Source: Bacteroidales bacterium (GTDB lineage: Bacteria > Bacteroidota > Bacteroidia > Bacteroidales > WCHB1-69). Taken from it: a stretch of 34,018 nucleotides of DNA. Shown here piece after piece: positions 21,581 to 30,483 of the stretch. How positions within the stretch are numbered: position 1 is the first letter of the stretch; each line of letters opens with the position of its first letter. Made by a program: the position numbers and the translations under genes. The stretch is taken from the NCBI GenBank assembly GCA_031272025.1, contig JAISUP010000081.1:1-34018 (forward strand). Direction: 5' to 3'. The notes under the pieces are model-generated. The model worked only from the letters and a program-made list of their open reading frames with translations, had not been told where the DNA came from and made no database searches.

Positions 21581-24190
21581 TTAGTCCATCGAACCATTGA
21601 TGGATATGGAGAATTTGCCGCCTCTGGCTGTAGTTTGACCGGGGAGCGGGTCGAAGCCATAGCCCCAATCAAATCCGAGTAGCCCGAACATGGGTAAATG
21701 AATTCTAATACCTACACCTGCAGATTTGTAGAGTGAGAATGGGCTATATTTACGAATATTTGTCCACACGTTACCTGCTTCCGCGAAGGCGAGCATATAG
21801 ATGGTCGCGCTGGGGTTGAGCGTGATGGGGTAACGCAATTCGGCAGTGAACTTATTGTATATCGTGCCGCCGTCAGTCGGGGTAAAGTCGGTATCTTCGT
21901 AACCGCGCATTCCTATCACTTCACGACCGTCTAATTGATACAACGCGAGCCCATCGCCGCCAAGATAAAACCGCTCGAAAGGCGTGTTCCCTATCGCGGG
22001 GTTATAATATCCCATAAAACCACTCTTTAAGCGCAAATTGAGTACGAAATTTTCCACGATACGTGTGAACCAAGAAATATTGAATTTCCATTTATGAAAT
22101 TCTAACCATTTGTATTTTTCGGCAGCCTCTAACGTAGCATAGTCTCTATTATTCATGAGCGAAAAGGGCGGCGTAAGTTGTACCGAGAACAAGATATTAG
22201 AGCCTTCGCGCGGGTAAATGGGGGCATTGACCGAATTGCGCTCCAACGCGAAAGTATAACTAATGCTATTGGCATAACCATCGGGAAAAACAAAAGCATA
22301 ACTATAATTTACCACGTGATAGTTTTGATACATGAGCGTGTGCGACATTTGGAAATAGTCGTCAGGCCATTTTAGTTTTGACCCCAACGACAACGAAACC
22401 CCCATGATAGAAATGGCGGAATAACGTTCATCGCTTTTTTTGTAGCCGTTATAGTTTTGCGTTTGGTAATACAATACCGCCGAGAGGGAATTGGGTTTTT
22501 TGCCGCCCAGCCAAGGCTCGGTAAAAGAAATAGAATAGTTGGAGTACCATATCGCGTTGGTAGAGATACGCAAGGCTAATCGTTGCCCGTCTCCTCCGGG
22601 GATAGGCGACCACGCGTCTTTTTTAAACATTCTTTTGAACGAAAAATTGTTAAAAGAGATACCCGCGCTTAGCAATAGGCTACCGGAGCCATAACCCGCG
22701 GACAATTCAAATTGGTCGGAGGAGGTTTCTTCTACCTGATATTCTATATCTACCGTACCGTCTTCGGGGTTAGGCTTGGGTACCACGTTCATTTTTTCCT
22801 GATTAAAATAGCCTAATGCCAGCAAAACCTGTTGGGTACGAATAATATCAGCCCTGTTAAATAATTGCCCGGGTATGGTGGTTACTTCTCTCAAAATCAC
22901 GTTGTCGTTGGTCTTCGTGTTTCCCGATATCGTGATTTTGTTGTAGGTGGCTTGTTTGCCTTCGTTGATACGGATTTCCATGTCAATAGAATCCCCGTCA
23001 ATGAGAGTTTCTACCGGTATGGCACGGAAAAAAAGATAACCATCGTTCATGTAGAGCGAACTGATATCCGTACCCGCTTCGTTCATTGAAAGGTTTTTAT
23101 TGAGTTGGGTAAGGTTATACACATCGCCTTTTTCCACGCGTAGCAATTGTTTCAATAAGTCGGAGTTATATTTAGTATTGCCTATAAAACGAATATCACG
23201 AAAATAATACTTTTTTCCTTCATGAACTTTTATATTGATAATCATTTCATTACCTTCAATCCGGATGCTGTCGTCTTCTATTTTCGCATCTCTGTATCCC
23301 AACTCGTTATAACGGTTAACCAAATTTATTTTATCGGTTTCGTATTTATCTTCGATAAATTTTGAGGATTTCATGATGCGCATTTTTACTCTCTCGGAAA
23401 AATAGTCGCGGGCATGTTCCAATATATCTTTAGAGGCATAATAATCAGGGTGTTTGAACATATAAAGAGCAAAAGTATCCAATTTATAGAAAGGCATGAA
23501 CCTTGATTTTTCTTTGGTATCTTTCATCCCTTTGGTCAATTGTGCTTTTGTTACTTCTTGATTGCCAATAATGTTAATGGTAGCTATTCGTACTTTTTTG
23601 CCTTTATGAATTTCAAAGAATAGATTTACCCCGTTAGATACTTTGGTATCGGGTTCTTCTTTCACGGTAACAGAGCAATTATAGTATCCTTTTTCTATTA
23701 GATATTGTTTGATGACATTGCAGCAAGTAATTTTAAGATTGTCGTTGACAATATTGCCTTGCGAGATTTTAATTTTTTCGCGAATATCGTTCTCGTTACT
23801 TTTCGATACCCCGCTAAAAGCGAAGGACACGAGACGTGCCCGCTCTTTTAGAGAAAGTTCGAGAAAAGCCATATCGCCTCTCGTGCTAATAAGCGAGATA
23901 TTGATATCTTCGTACATCCCTGTTTCCCAGAGTTTTTTAATGGATTTTGCAATTTCGTCTCCCGGTATTTCAATCATGTCGCCTATTTTAAATAGCAACA
24001 TTCGCTGGTCAAAACGGGCGATGCCTGAAACCGTGATACCCCCGATTTCATATTTTTGTGGGTGATTATAATCTACTACCACCGCGGTATCATTTCCTGT
24101 CCCCGACCATACAACTTGTCCATAACCATTTAAACTAAAAATAGTTATAACCAAAAGAGCGAGAATATACCTGCTATTTTTTTTCGGCAT
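21581..24190 (-). CDS. bamA: Outer-membrane assembly factor BamA (Omp85)
   Basis: The essential outer-membrane insertase, 869 residues. A signal peptide (about 1-25, YILALLVITIFSLNGYGQ) precedes five POTRA-type repeats (about 45-455; for example EIGGITVSGIARFD, IRFIGNTKYNSDLLKQLL, YNKITISGNTKTND) and a 16-strand barrel (about 490-869) with the late YLGGDGL and IGMRGYED segments, the latter being the VRGF/Y-type lid motif. The last residues are GKFSISINGSMD, so the usual terminal aromatic of the beta-signal is missing and an Asp is last. It follows uppS in the porG-uppS-bamA order, but the ompH/skp genes that normally come next are not there. Confidence 0.95.
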   Translation of the reverse strand: MPKKNSRYILALLVITIFSLNGYGQVVWSGTGNDTAVVVDYNHPQKYEIGGITVSGIARFDQRMLLFKIGDMIEIPGDEIAKSIKKLWETGMYEDINISLISTRGDMAFLELSLKERARLVSFAFSGVSKSNENDIREKIKISQGNIVNDNLKITCCNVIKQYLIEKGYYNCSVTVKEEPDTKVSNGVNLFFEIHKGKKVRIATINIIGNQEVTKAQLTKGMKDTKEKSRFMPFYKLDTFALYMFKHPDYYASKDILEHARDYFSERVKMRIMKSSKFIEDKYETDKINLVNRYNELGYRDAKIEDDSIRIEGNEMIINIKVHEGKKYYFRDIRFIGNTKYNSDLLKQLLRVEKGDVYNLTQLNKNLSMNEAGTDISSLYMNDGYLFFRAIPVETLIDGDSIDMEIRINEGKQATYNKITISGNTKTNDNVILREVTTIPGQLFNRADIIRTQQVLLALGYFNQEKMNVVPKPNPEDGTVDIEYQVEETSSDQFELSAGYGSGSLLLSAGISFNNFSFKRMFKKDAWSPIPGGDGQRLALRISTNAIWYSNYSISFTEPWLGGKKPNSLSAVLYYQTQNYNGYKKSDERYSAISIMGVSLSLGSKLKWPDDYFQMSHTLMYQNYHVVNYSYAFVFPDGYANSISYTFALERNSVNAPIYPREGSNILFSVQLTPPFSLMNNRDYATLEAAEKYKWLEFHKWKFNISWFTRIVENFVLNLRLKSGFMGYYNPAIGNTPFERFYLGGDGLALYQLDGREVIGMRGYEDTDFTPTDGGTIYNKFTAELRYPITLNPSATIYMLAFAEAGNVWTNIRKYSPFSLYKSAGVGIRIHLPMFGLLGFDWGYGFDPLPGQTTARGGKFSISINGSMD

Positions 24191-24213
24191 TATAAAAATT
24201 TAATAATAAAACG

Positions 24214-24221
24214 CGAAGGTA
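24214..24221 (-). promoter_or_regulatory. Variant -7 box (TACCTTCG) before bamA
   Basis: On the minus strand TACCTTCGCG lies 24 nt upstream of the bamA ATG, in the 75-nt gap after uppS. It deviates from TAnnTTTG by T-to-C and is identical to the box before gpmA. Confidence 0.45.
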
Positions 24222-24265
24222 CAAAAAAAAGTAACAAGATGGCACGAAAAATGACGAAAAAAAAC

Positions 24266-25030
24266 TCATATTTCATGCTCGACCTGTTCTCCGGTTTTTC
24301 CAAAACGGCGTTGTCTTTTCGAGAAATCAAGAATGATGTTCCACAAATGTTCTTTACGGAAGTCTGGCCACATCGCGGGCACGAAGAAAAGTTCGGTATA
24401 TGCTATTTGCCAAAGGAGAAAATTGCTTATTCTATAGTCACCTCCTGTTCTAATTAAGATATCCGGGTCAGGCATGTCGCGGGTACACAGGTAGTGGGGT
24501 ATCTTTTCCTGAGATATTTGTTCGGGGCAGAGTGTCCCTTCGTTGATGTCTCTAATCATATTTTTCAGGGCATGCGCGAGTTCCCAACGCCCGCTGTAAC
24601 TTAAAGCCAAAATCACGGTCAGTCCGGTATTGTCGCGGGTGTCGCGGGTAATTTGTGACAATTGCTCTTGACAATGCGCGGGTAAAGAGGCAATGTCTCC
24701 TATCGTTTGCAAACGCACGCGGTTTTTCATCAGGTTTTCTTTTTCGAGATGAATGGTCTGTACTAACAACGCGATTAAGGCATCGATTTCAAATTTAGGA
24801 CGATTCCAATTTTCGGTAGAAAAGGCATAGAGGGTAAGGAACCGGATACCGGCTTCTCCCGCCCCTTCAATAGTGCTTCGCACAGAAAGTACTCCTTGCT
24901 GATGCCCGTGAACCCGTTCGAGACCCTGTGATTTAGCCCAACGCCCGTTCCCATCCATGATAATCGCGATGTGTTTTGGCAACTGTTTGTCGGTCAATAA
25001 TTTAATTTGCTCTATAAGCGACATGTTCAT
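24266..25030 (-). CDS. uppS: Isoprenyl (undecaprenyl) diphosphate synthase
   Basis: UppS condenses isopentenyl diphosphate units into the C55 carrier used for peptidoglycan and other envelope glycans. The 254-residue protein shows PKHIAIIMDGNGRWAKSQG (19-37, catalytic Asp and Gly/Arg of the pyrophosphate site), LYAFSTENWNRP (about 68-79), and the C-terminal PDPDILIRTGGDYRISNFLLWQIAYTELFF signature region. Met3 (25024) is an alternative start. It sits between the PorG-like gene (19 nt before) and bamA (75 nt after), the order known from Porphyromonas. A short Lys/Arg-rich tail follows the fold. Confidence 0.96.
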   Translation of the reverse strand: MNMSLIEQIKLLTDKQLPKHIAIIMDGNGRWAKSQGLERVHGHQQGVLSVRSTIEGAGEAGIRFLTLYAFSTENWNRPKFEIDALIALLVQTIHLEKENLMKNRVRLQTIGDIASLPAHCQEQLSQITRDTRDNTGLTVILALSYSGRWELAHALKNMIRDINEGTLCPEQISQEKIPHYLCTRDMPDPDILIRTGGDYRISNFLLWQIAYTELFFVPAMWPDFRKEHLWNIILDFSKRQRRFGKTGEQVEHEI

Positions 25031-25049
25031 TATTTATTGATAAAAAAAT

Positions 25050-25886
25050 TTAATGTTTTTTTCCCAACCGTTTTCGTATATTGATATGTCTGCGGATATT
25101 ACAACTTTGGTCTTCATTTCCGAATTTGAAAGTAACCGAGCCGCCGAGGAAAGAATAGAGGTCGTGGGTTGTAGAGTTCCCGCGTCCGGTACCTGCTTTA
25201 TGAAGGGTTTCGGAGCGGTCGGCAAGTGCCGCTACGACATCGCCGCGTTCCTTGGCTAATACTTGATTGTCATAGTAAGTTCCCCCCACGTCATCAAGGT
25301 AATCGGTAAACGTGTATCTCATTCCCCATTCTACGCCTAAGGAGATAAATTTCCCGATATTTACTTTTAGCCCGATCCCGAAAGGAATGGCTACTGACGT
25401 GAGCGAATAGTAGTTTTTGCCACCGGGCAGTCCCTGACCTTCTGTACCAAGATGTTGTAATGCATACGTTTGTCCGTTATATTCGGTTTGCGGGTTAAAC
25501 GAAAAGACCACAATTCCCGTGCAAATGTAAGGGGTAAAGCGGTTTTCTCCCGATTGATTGTAAATATTAAAGAAGTTGAGTTCTCCCTGCACGGCAATTT
25601 CGGTAATGGGGGAATGAAAATCTAAACCCCTTTCGTATTGTTTGTTGGTATTCGCGTCGCTGGCACTCACGTTGGCAAAAATAATCGTGGCACGTACCGC
25701 CCATCGCGGGGTAATGTTGTAACGATAAAGGATACCCCCGGCTACCGAAGGTTGCGCGAAAAGCGTGGTAGGATTAAGTTCCCCTAAATAAAAAGACGTG
25801 CCCGCGAATGCCCCTATTTCCGATTTTTGGGCTTGCATACCAAAAACAATGGCAAACAAAAAGATAAAACTGATAACTTTTTTCAT
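25050..25886 (-). CDS. PorG-like DUF6089 outer-membrane protein
   Basis: A 278-residue exported protein from ATG 25886: signal peptide MKKVISFIFLFAIVFGMQAQ, then an eight-stranded-barrel-like pattern with GAFAGTSFYLGELNP, a PSVAGGILYRYNITPRWAVRA segment, and SVAIPFGIGLKVNIGKFISLGVEWGMRYTFTDYLDDVGG. DUF6089 proteins next to uppS and bamA include PorG of Porphyromonas gingivalis, an outer-membrane component of type IX secretion. The track adds 37 N-terminal residues that are read through the promoter (TATCTTTG at 25913-25906), so they are dropped. A T9SS cargo protease lies 3 kb away, consistent with a working T9SS. The C-terminal about 20 residues are basic. Confidence 0.82.
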   Translation of the reverse strand: MKKVISFIFLFAIVFGMQAQKSEIGAFAGTSFYLGELNPTTLFAQPSVAGGILYRYNITPRWAVRATIIFANVSASDANTNKQYERGLDFHSPITEIAVQGELNFFNIYNQSGENRFTPYICTGIVVFSFNPQTEYNGQTYALQHLGTEGQGLPGGKNYYSLTSVAIPFGIGLKVNIGKFISLGVEWGMRYTFTDYLDDVGGTYYDNQVLAKERGDVVAALADRSETLHKAGTGRGNSTTHDLYSFLGGSVTFKFGNEDQSCNIRRHINIRKRLGKKH

Positions 25887-25905
25887 GACATAAATAAATA
25901 CGGTG

Positions 25906-25913
25906 CAAAGATA
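25906..25913 (-). promoter_or_regulatory. -7 box of the porG-like/uppS unit
   Basis: TATCTTTG followed by CACC on the minus strand, 19 nt before the ATG at 25886. It defines the start by excluding the longer frame. Confidence 0.7.
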
Positions 25914-25964
25914 CAATTTATTTAAATATTGACCCCTTTTTTCGGTGGTTGATTTTTTTTTTCG

Positions 25965-25972
25965 TACCTTCG
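25965..25972 (+). promoter_or_regulatory. Variant -7 box (TACCTTCG) before gpmA
   Basis: TACCTTCGCG lies 73 nt before the gpmA ATG and repeats the exact box seen before bamA. No canonical -33 TTG at 19-21 nt. Confidence 0.45.
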
Positions 25973-26045
25973 CGAAAATTTTTAAAGAATATATCATTCT
26001 TAAAAAAAATCAAATTTAATAATCACCAATAATTACGAAAAGAAA

Positions 26046-26795
26046 ATGTACAAATTAGTATTGGTAAGGCATGGACAAAGCGAATGGAACGAGAAGAATC
26101 TGTTCACGGGTTGGACAGATGTTGATCTTACGGAAAGAGGCATGCGAGAAGCCACGGAAGCAGGAAAAACCTTAAAAAACGAGGGTTTCCAATTCAGGTA
26201 TGCCTTCACGTCATTTTTGAAAAGAGCCATTAAAACCAATCAATTGCTATTAGAGGCAATGGATTTGCTTTGGATACCGGTGGAAAAGAGTTGGCGGTTG
26301 AATGAGAAACATTACGGGACTTTGCAAGGCATGAACAAAACCGAAATGGTAGAGCAGTATGGGGCAGAGCAAGTTCAATTGTGGAGACGCAGTTATGATG
26401 TGCGCCCGCCCGCGATACCGGATACGGATGCACGAAACCCGCGGCATGATGCTCGATACCAAGGCTATAATGACCCCGCCGCTACCCCGGGAACAGAAGC
26501 TCTCATAGATACCGTGGGGCGAATTATTCCTTATTGGACAAATAATATTCGTCCTAAATTGCACGAACATCAACAAGTTTTAGTAACCGCGCACGGGAAT
26601 AGTCTGCGCGGGATCATTAAATACCTCAAACATATATCGGACAACGATATTGTTTCACTGAATTTGCCCACGGGTATCCCGTATGTTTTTGAACTCGATG
26701 AACAAGATAACGTGCTTAAAGACTACTTCTTAGCCGATGATGAAACCCTGAAAAAACTCATGGAAGAAGTAGCAAATCAAACCCGTCAAAAATAA
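26046..26795 (+). CDS. gpmA: 2,3-bisphosphoglycerate-dependent phosphoglycerate mutase
   Basis: This glycolytic enzyme interconverts 3- and 2-phosphoglycerate through a phosphohistidine. The 249-residue protein has [29 protein letters not shown] (phosphorylated His9 in RHG), [46 protein letters not shown] and the second catalytic His in [17 protein letters not shown] (about 178-194). The length equals that of E. coli GpmA. sufB follows after 20 nt, an unusual pairing that implies co-transcription. Confidence 0.97.
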   Translation: MYKLVLVRHGQSEWNEKNLFTGWTDVDLTERGMREATEAGKTLKNEGFQFRYAFTSFLKRAIKTNQLLLEAMDLLWIPVEKSWRLNEKHYGTLQGMNKTEMVEQYGAEQVQLWRRSYDVRPPAIPDTDARNPRHDARYQGYNDPAATPGTEALIDTVGRIIPYWTNNIRPKLHEHQQVLVTAHGNSLRGIIKYLKHISDNDIVSLNLPTGIPYVFELDEQDNVLKDYFLADDETLKKLMEEVANQTRQK

Positions 26796-26815
26796 AAAAA
26801 CGGAGCAAAATCGCG

Positions 26816-28258
26816 ATGGCAGACAAATATGATATTGAAAATATCCTGAATGAAGACTACGAGTACGGTTTTGTTTCAGATATAGAGGTAGAAGATTTCC
26901 CGAAAGGATTAAATGAAAATGTTATTCGTTTGATTTCTAAAAGAAAAGAAGAACCCGACTGGCTGTTAGAATTTCGACTTAAAGCCTATCGGCAATGGCT
27001 GTGTATGAAAGAACCCGATTGGGCACATTTGAAATTTAGCCGAGCTAATTATCAGGATATAAAATATTTGGCTATTCCAAAGAAAAAGAAAGATACACAA
27101 GATTTGGACGAGATTGACCCTGACCTTTTAGAAACATTCAATAAGTTAGGAGTACCGCTCGAAGAACAGAAACTATTGGCAGGCGTGGCAGTAGATGCCG
27201 TGATTGATTCTGTTTCTGTAAAAACTACTTTTTCAGAAACTCTTGAAAAACACGGGATTATATTTTGTTCTTTTGGGGAAGCGATTAAGAAACACCCTGA
27301 TTTGGTTCGGCAATATCTTGCCACGGTTGTCCCCGTGGGTGACAACTTTTACGCGGCACTCAATAGTGCTGTTTTTAGCGAAGGTTCCTTTTGTTATATC
27401 CCCAAAGGGGTACGTTGTCCCATAGAACTCTCGACTTATTTCAGGATCAACGCGGCAAATACCGGACAATTTGAGCGCACGCTTATTATTGCCGATGAAG
27501 GTTCCTACGTGAGTTACATGGAAGGTTGCACAGCACCTCGTCGCGATGAAAATCAATTACATGCCGCTGTGGTAGAAATTGTCGCGATGAAAAATGCCGA
27601 AGTAAAGTACTCGACCGTGCAAAATTGGTACCCGGGCGACAAAAACGGCAATGGGGGAATATACAATTTAGTTACCAAACGCGGACTTTGCAAAGGCGAC
27701 CATGCTAAAATTTCGTGGACACAAGTAGAAACAGGCTCTGCTATTACATGGAAATATCCCGGATGCGTTTTGCAAGGCGACTACTCTTCGGGAGAATTCT
27801 ACTCGGTAGCCGTAACAAATCACTATCAACAAGCCGATACAGGTACCAAAATGATACACTTAGGTAAAAATACCCGTAGTTTGATTGTCTCTAAAGGAAT
27901 CTCTGCCGGACATAGTCAAAATAGTTACCGAGGATTAGTACGGGTATCTAAAAAAGCGGAAAATGCCCGTAATTTTTCGCAATGCGATTCCTTGCTCATG
28001 AGCGACACCTGTGGGGCACATACTTGGCCTACCATAGACTGTAATAATCCAAACGCGATTCTCGAACACGAGGCTACAACTTCGAAAATCTCAGACGAGC
28101 AATTATTCTACGCGCAACAAAGAGGTATTGATAAAGAAAAAGCCATTAGCCTTATCGTGAACGGGTATGCCAAAGAGGTTTTGAACAAATTACCCATGGA
28201 ATTTGCCGTTGAAGCCCAAAAATTACTCAATATTAGTCTGGAAGGAAGTGTGGGATAA
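26816..28258 (+). CDS. sufB: Fe-S cluster assembly scaffold protein SufB
   Basis: SufB is the scaffold subunit of the SufBCD complex that builds [4Fe-4S] clusters. The 480-residue protein contains [21 protein letters not shown] at the N-terminus, [79 protein letters not shown] and the late [20 protein letters not shown] plus [21 protein letters not shown]. All regions of the beta-helix core are intact and the length is normal. In Bacteroidales sufC, sufD and sufS normally follow; here a tRNA-Lys and a convergent protease gene come next, so the partners must be elsewhere. Confidence 0.96.
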   Translation: MADKYDIENILNEDYEYGFVSDIEVEDFPKGLNENVIRLISKRKEEPDWLLEFRLKAYRQWLCMKEPDWAHLKFSRANYQDIKYLAIPKKKKDTQDLDEIDPDLLETFNKLGVPLEEQKLLAGVAVDAVIDSVSVKTTFSETLEKHGIIFCSFGEAIKKHPDLVRQYLATVVPVGDNFYAALNSAVFSEGSFCYIPKGVRCPIELSTYFRINAANTGQFERTLIIADEGSYVSYMEGCTAPRRDENQLHAAVVEIVAMKNAEVKYSTVQNWYPGDKNGNGGIYNLVTKRGLCKGDHAKISWTQVETGSAITWKYPGCVLQGDYSSGEFYSVAVTNHYQQADTGTKMIHLGKNTRSLIVSKGISAGHSQNSYRGLVRVSKKAENARNFSQCDSLLMSDTCGAHTWPTIDCNNPNAILEHEATTSKISDEQLFYAQQRGIDKEKAISLIVNGYAKEVLNKLPMEFAVEAQKLLNISLEGSVG

Positions 28259-28259
28259 C

Positions 28260-28280
28260 CTCATTATGAAAAGTAATGAG
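28260..28280 (+). terminator. Weak hairpin after sufB
   Basis: CTCATTA, loop TGAAAAG, TAATGAG: a 7-bp stem beginning two bases after the sufB stop. The next T-rich run is more than 20 nt away, so termination is uncertain. Confidence 0.3.
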
Positions 28281-28349
28281 CAACAAATCAATTGTTTATA
28301 CGATTTTTCTTTTTTTTCAAAAGAAGATACCTATTTCAAAAAAAAATCG

Positions 28350-28357
28350 TATCTTTG
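28350..28357 (+). promoter_or_regulatory. -7 box of tRNA-Lys
   Basis: TATCTTTG followed by CAC, 20 nt before the mature tRNA 5' end; a -33 TTG is not evident. Confidence 0.65.
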
Positions 28358-28377
28358 CACTCGCAAAAAACAAAGGA

Positions 28378-28450
28378 GTTTCAGTAGCTCAGCAGGTAGA
28401 GCACATCCCTTTTAAGGATGGGGTCCTGGGTTCGAATCCCAGCTGGAACA
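28378..28450 (+). tRNA. tRNA-Lys (anticodon TTT)
   Basis: The 73-nt sequence folds as a cloverleaf: acceptor GTTTCAG with CTGGAAC (one G-T pair), D arm GCTC/GAGC, anticodon stem CATCC/GGATG with loop CTTTTAA (anticodon TTT), variable GGGTC, and T arm CTGGG-TTCGAAT-CCCAG. The discriminator base is A and CCA is not encoded. It has its own promoter and stands where sufC would be expected behind sufB. Confidence 0.97.
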
Positions 28451-28577
28451 CAACCAACCTTAATCCCACATCCTTCCTTTTATGAAAACGTCAACCAAAT
28501 GGTCGTCCTTGCTGAAAGCATCAACAAGGGAGGCATCGTGTTTTTATCCCCCTTTGGGTAGGCTACTTTTATTTGAA

Positions 28578-30482
28578 TTAGAAAGTCTTTTTAATAAATT
28601 TTTTTACAATAATTTCTTGATTGTCAACTAATTTGAGTACATAAAAACCATTAGGCAAATTGGCGACATTCATAGCATTGCTACCGGTAAAAACATCTTG
28701 TTGTAGCACGGTTTGTCCGGTAATATTGTAAATAAAAACTTTGGCATGATCATTTTTCAGGCGAAGCGAGAGATAGAGTGTTCGCGAAGCAGGATTGGGA
28801 TAGAGCGAAAGTGTGGTTGTTGAAGTTTTGACCGGTTGAATCCCTGTGGTGTTTAATGCTTTAATCACGGCTTGCCACGCGTTGATTTTTCCTTGTCCAA
28901 AGCGTTCTATACCGGCGGCGAGAGTGAAGTCATCGTTGCTCGCCGTTTCTCTTAAAATTTGCTTTATTTGCGCGGGCGACAACGCGGGGTTTGCCTGCCA
29001 CATCAAAGCCGCTACCCCCGATACCAACGGGGCTGCCATAGAAGTCCCCGACAAGGATAGAAAATAATAATTTCGCCCGTTGAAGGTAACTCTGCTTTTT
29101 CGCGTGCCACTATAAGATTGATTCGTGTAAGAAGATAACGCGGCGGTAATTTCGTAGCCGGGTGCCGACAAGTCGGGTTTTTGGGGTTGCCCCGGCACGG
29201 GACCATAACTGGAGAATGTCGCGATGTCGCCACCATAATCATAATTCCCAACTTGATAACGCGACTGATGTGCTGCAACCGTAACGGCAACTTCTACATT
29301 GGCAGGAGTTCCTATCCCGTATTGATAGTCTCCATCTTGCCATTCGGGAATGTCTTCGCTACTAAAATCGCCTCCCCAATTTCCTACTCCCGTGGGGAGT
29401 TCTATCACGTTCCAAGCGTGAAAATCGCCCCCCTTCGCGGTTACTGCCAACACGGGAAAATAATTGTTGGTTGTCATTTTCTTAACACACAATCGTGCCT
29501 GTGGACGATGATTATAAGGATTTTCGTGCTCTAAGTTCACCTTATAATACACGGTATCCCCGGAAGGCAATGATATTTCCCCTTCCGCGTAACTATTGCT
29601 GTCTTTCACGTTTTGCCAAGGACTTTGTGCAATCTGTTCTTTTTGATTATTCATGATTTGTAACGCGAAAGCAAAATCATGACCGGGGGTATTGAGCATG
29701 GATATAGATTGTCCCCATTGATTTCCTGCATTGTCGCCGGCATAGTGAATTCGAGAACGTAAAGTATCGGCATATTCGTTGAAATTACGGTGTAAATGAA
29801 AGCGATAGTAGCCACAATTGCCCGCGGCAGCCACAAACAATACCCCTTCTTTAGAAAGCGAATCCATGAGCGAGGCAATGGCTCCGGTACCATCCATGTT
29901 CCCCATGTAATACAAGCCCCAACTCATACTGATAATTAAGTGTTTTCCTTCTTCTTTGGCAACACGATGCATCCACCGGAACGCATCCATGATTGCCTTC
30001 TCATCTACTAAAATAGAGGTAAAAAGCAATTGAGCATTATAAGCCACACCCTTGTAAGCGGTGCCTGCACCCGCACCTCCCGCGATAGAAGCCACATGCG
30101 TACCGTGATAGGCAAGGTCATACACGTTATTTGTATCATGCATTGCCGTAAGCAAGGCTTCCTTGCCCACTAACTCTGTCCCATAGTTAAACCCTGTTGG
30201 TGGTTTCCCTTGTCCGCACCACTGATCCCATGCGCGCGCAACTCTGTATTCTTGCATTAAAGTATCGAAAAAAACCGGATGAGTATAATCAAAACCCCAA
30301 TCGGTAAACCCGATAATCACTCCTTCCCCATTAAAGCCGGATGGCAAATTATCCCCGTTCCACACGTGCTCTATCTTACTGTCGGGAATTGCACGGTGCA
30401 ACCATTGACCTTGTGTTCCCAACATTTGCGAAAAACCATCGGTGGCTATCGCGAAGATAAGCAAAAATAGAAGTTTTTTCAA
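28578..30482 (-). CDS. Secreted S8 (subtilisin-like) serine protease with T9SS sorting domain
   Basis: A 634-residue exported protease. Signal peptide 1-19 (KLLFLLIFAIATDGFSQ). The catalytic triad regions are IIGFTDWGFDYTHP (Asp61, with DWG where DTG/DSG is usual), YHGTHVASIAGG (His126) and SLSGTSMAAPLVSGVAALMW (Ser about 478). An insertion of about 200 residues (about 235-410) with beta-rich character separates the His and Ser regions. The last about 75 residues form a type A T9SS C-terminal domain: LYPNPASRTLYLSL, VFIYNITGQTVL, NLPNGFYVLKL and a basic KKFIKK end. It is probably exported by T9SS and anchored or released at the cell surface. It lies 1 nt after the TPR gene, which may be incidental. 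Confidence 0.92.
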   Translation of the reverse strand: MKKLLFLLIFAIATDGFSQMLGTQGQWLHRAIPDSKIEHVWNGDNLPSGFNGEGVIIGFTDWGFDYTHPVFFDTLMQEYRVARAWDQWCGQGKPPTGFNYGTELVGKEALLTAMHDTNNVYDLAYHGTHVASIAGGAGAGTAYKGVAYNAQLLFTSILVDEKAIMDAFRWMHRVAKEEGKHLIISMSWGLYYMGNMDGTGAIASLMDSLSKEGVLFVAAAGNCGYYRFHLHRNFNEYADTLRSRIHYAGDNAGNQWGQSISMLNTPGHDFAFALQIMNNQKEQIAQSPWQNVKDSNSYAEGEISLPSGDTVYYKVNLEHENPYNHRPQARLCVKKMTTNNYFPVLAVTAKGGDFHAWNVIELPTGVGNWGGDFSSEDIPEWQDGDYQYGIGTPANVEVAVTVAAHQSRYQVGNYDYGGDIATFSSYGPVPGQPQKPDLSAPGYEITAALSSYTNQSYSGTRKSRVTFNGRNYYFLSLSGTSMAAPLVSGVAALMWQANPALSPAQIKQILRETASNDDFTLAAGIERFGQGKINAWQAVIKALNTTGIQPVKTSTTTLSLYPNPASRTLYLSLRLKNDHAKVFIYNITGQTVLQQDVFTGSNAMNVANLPNGFYVLKLVDNQEIIVKKFIKKTF

Positions 30483-30483
30483 T

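Noticed and set aside
25887-25997. 37-residue N-terminal extension of the PorG-like protein
   Set aside because: It crosses the promoter and places a typical signal peptide inside the protein.
28378-28450. Integrated element at tRNA-Lys
   Set aside because: No integrase and no second copy of the tRNA 3' end was found in the window.
28482-28631. Small ORF of about 49 codons between tRNA-Lys and the protease
   Set aside because: It runs into the antisense of the protease C-terminus and has no promoter or domain.
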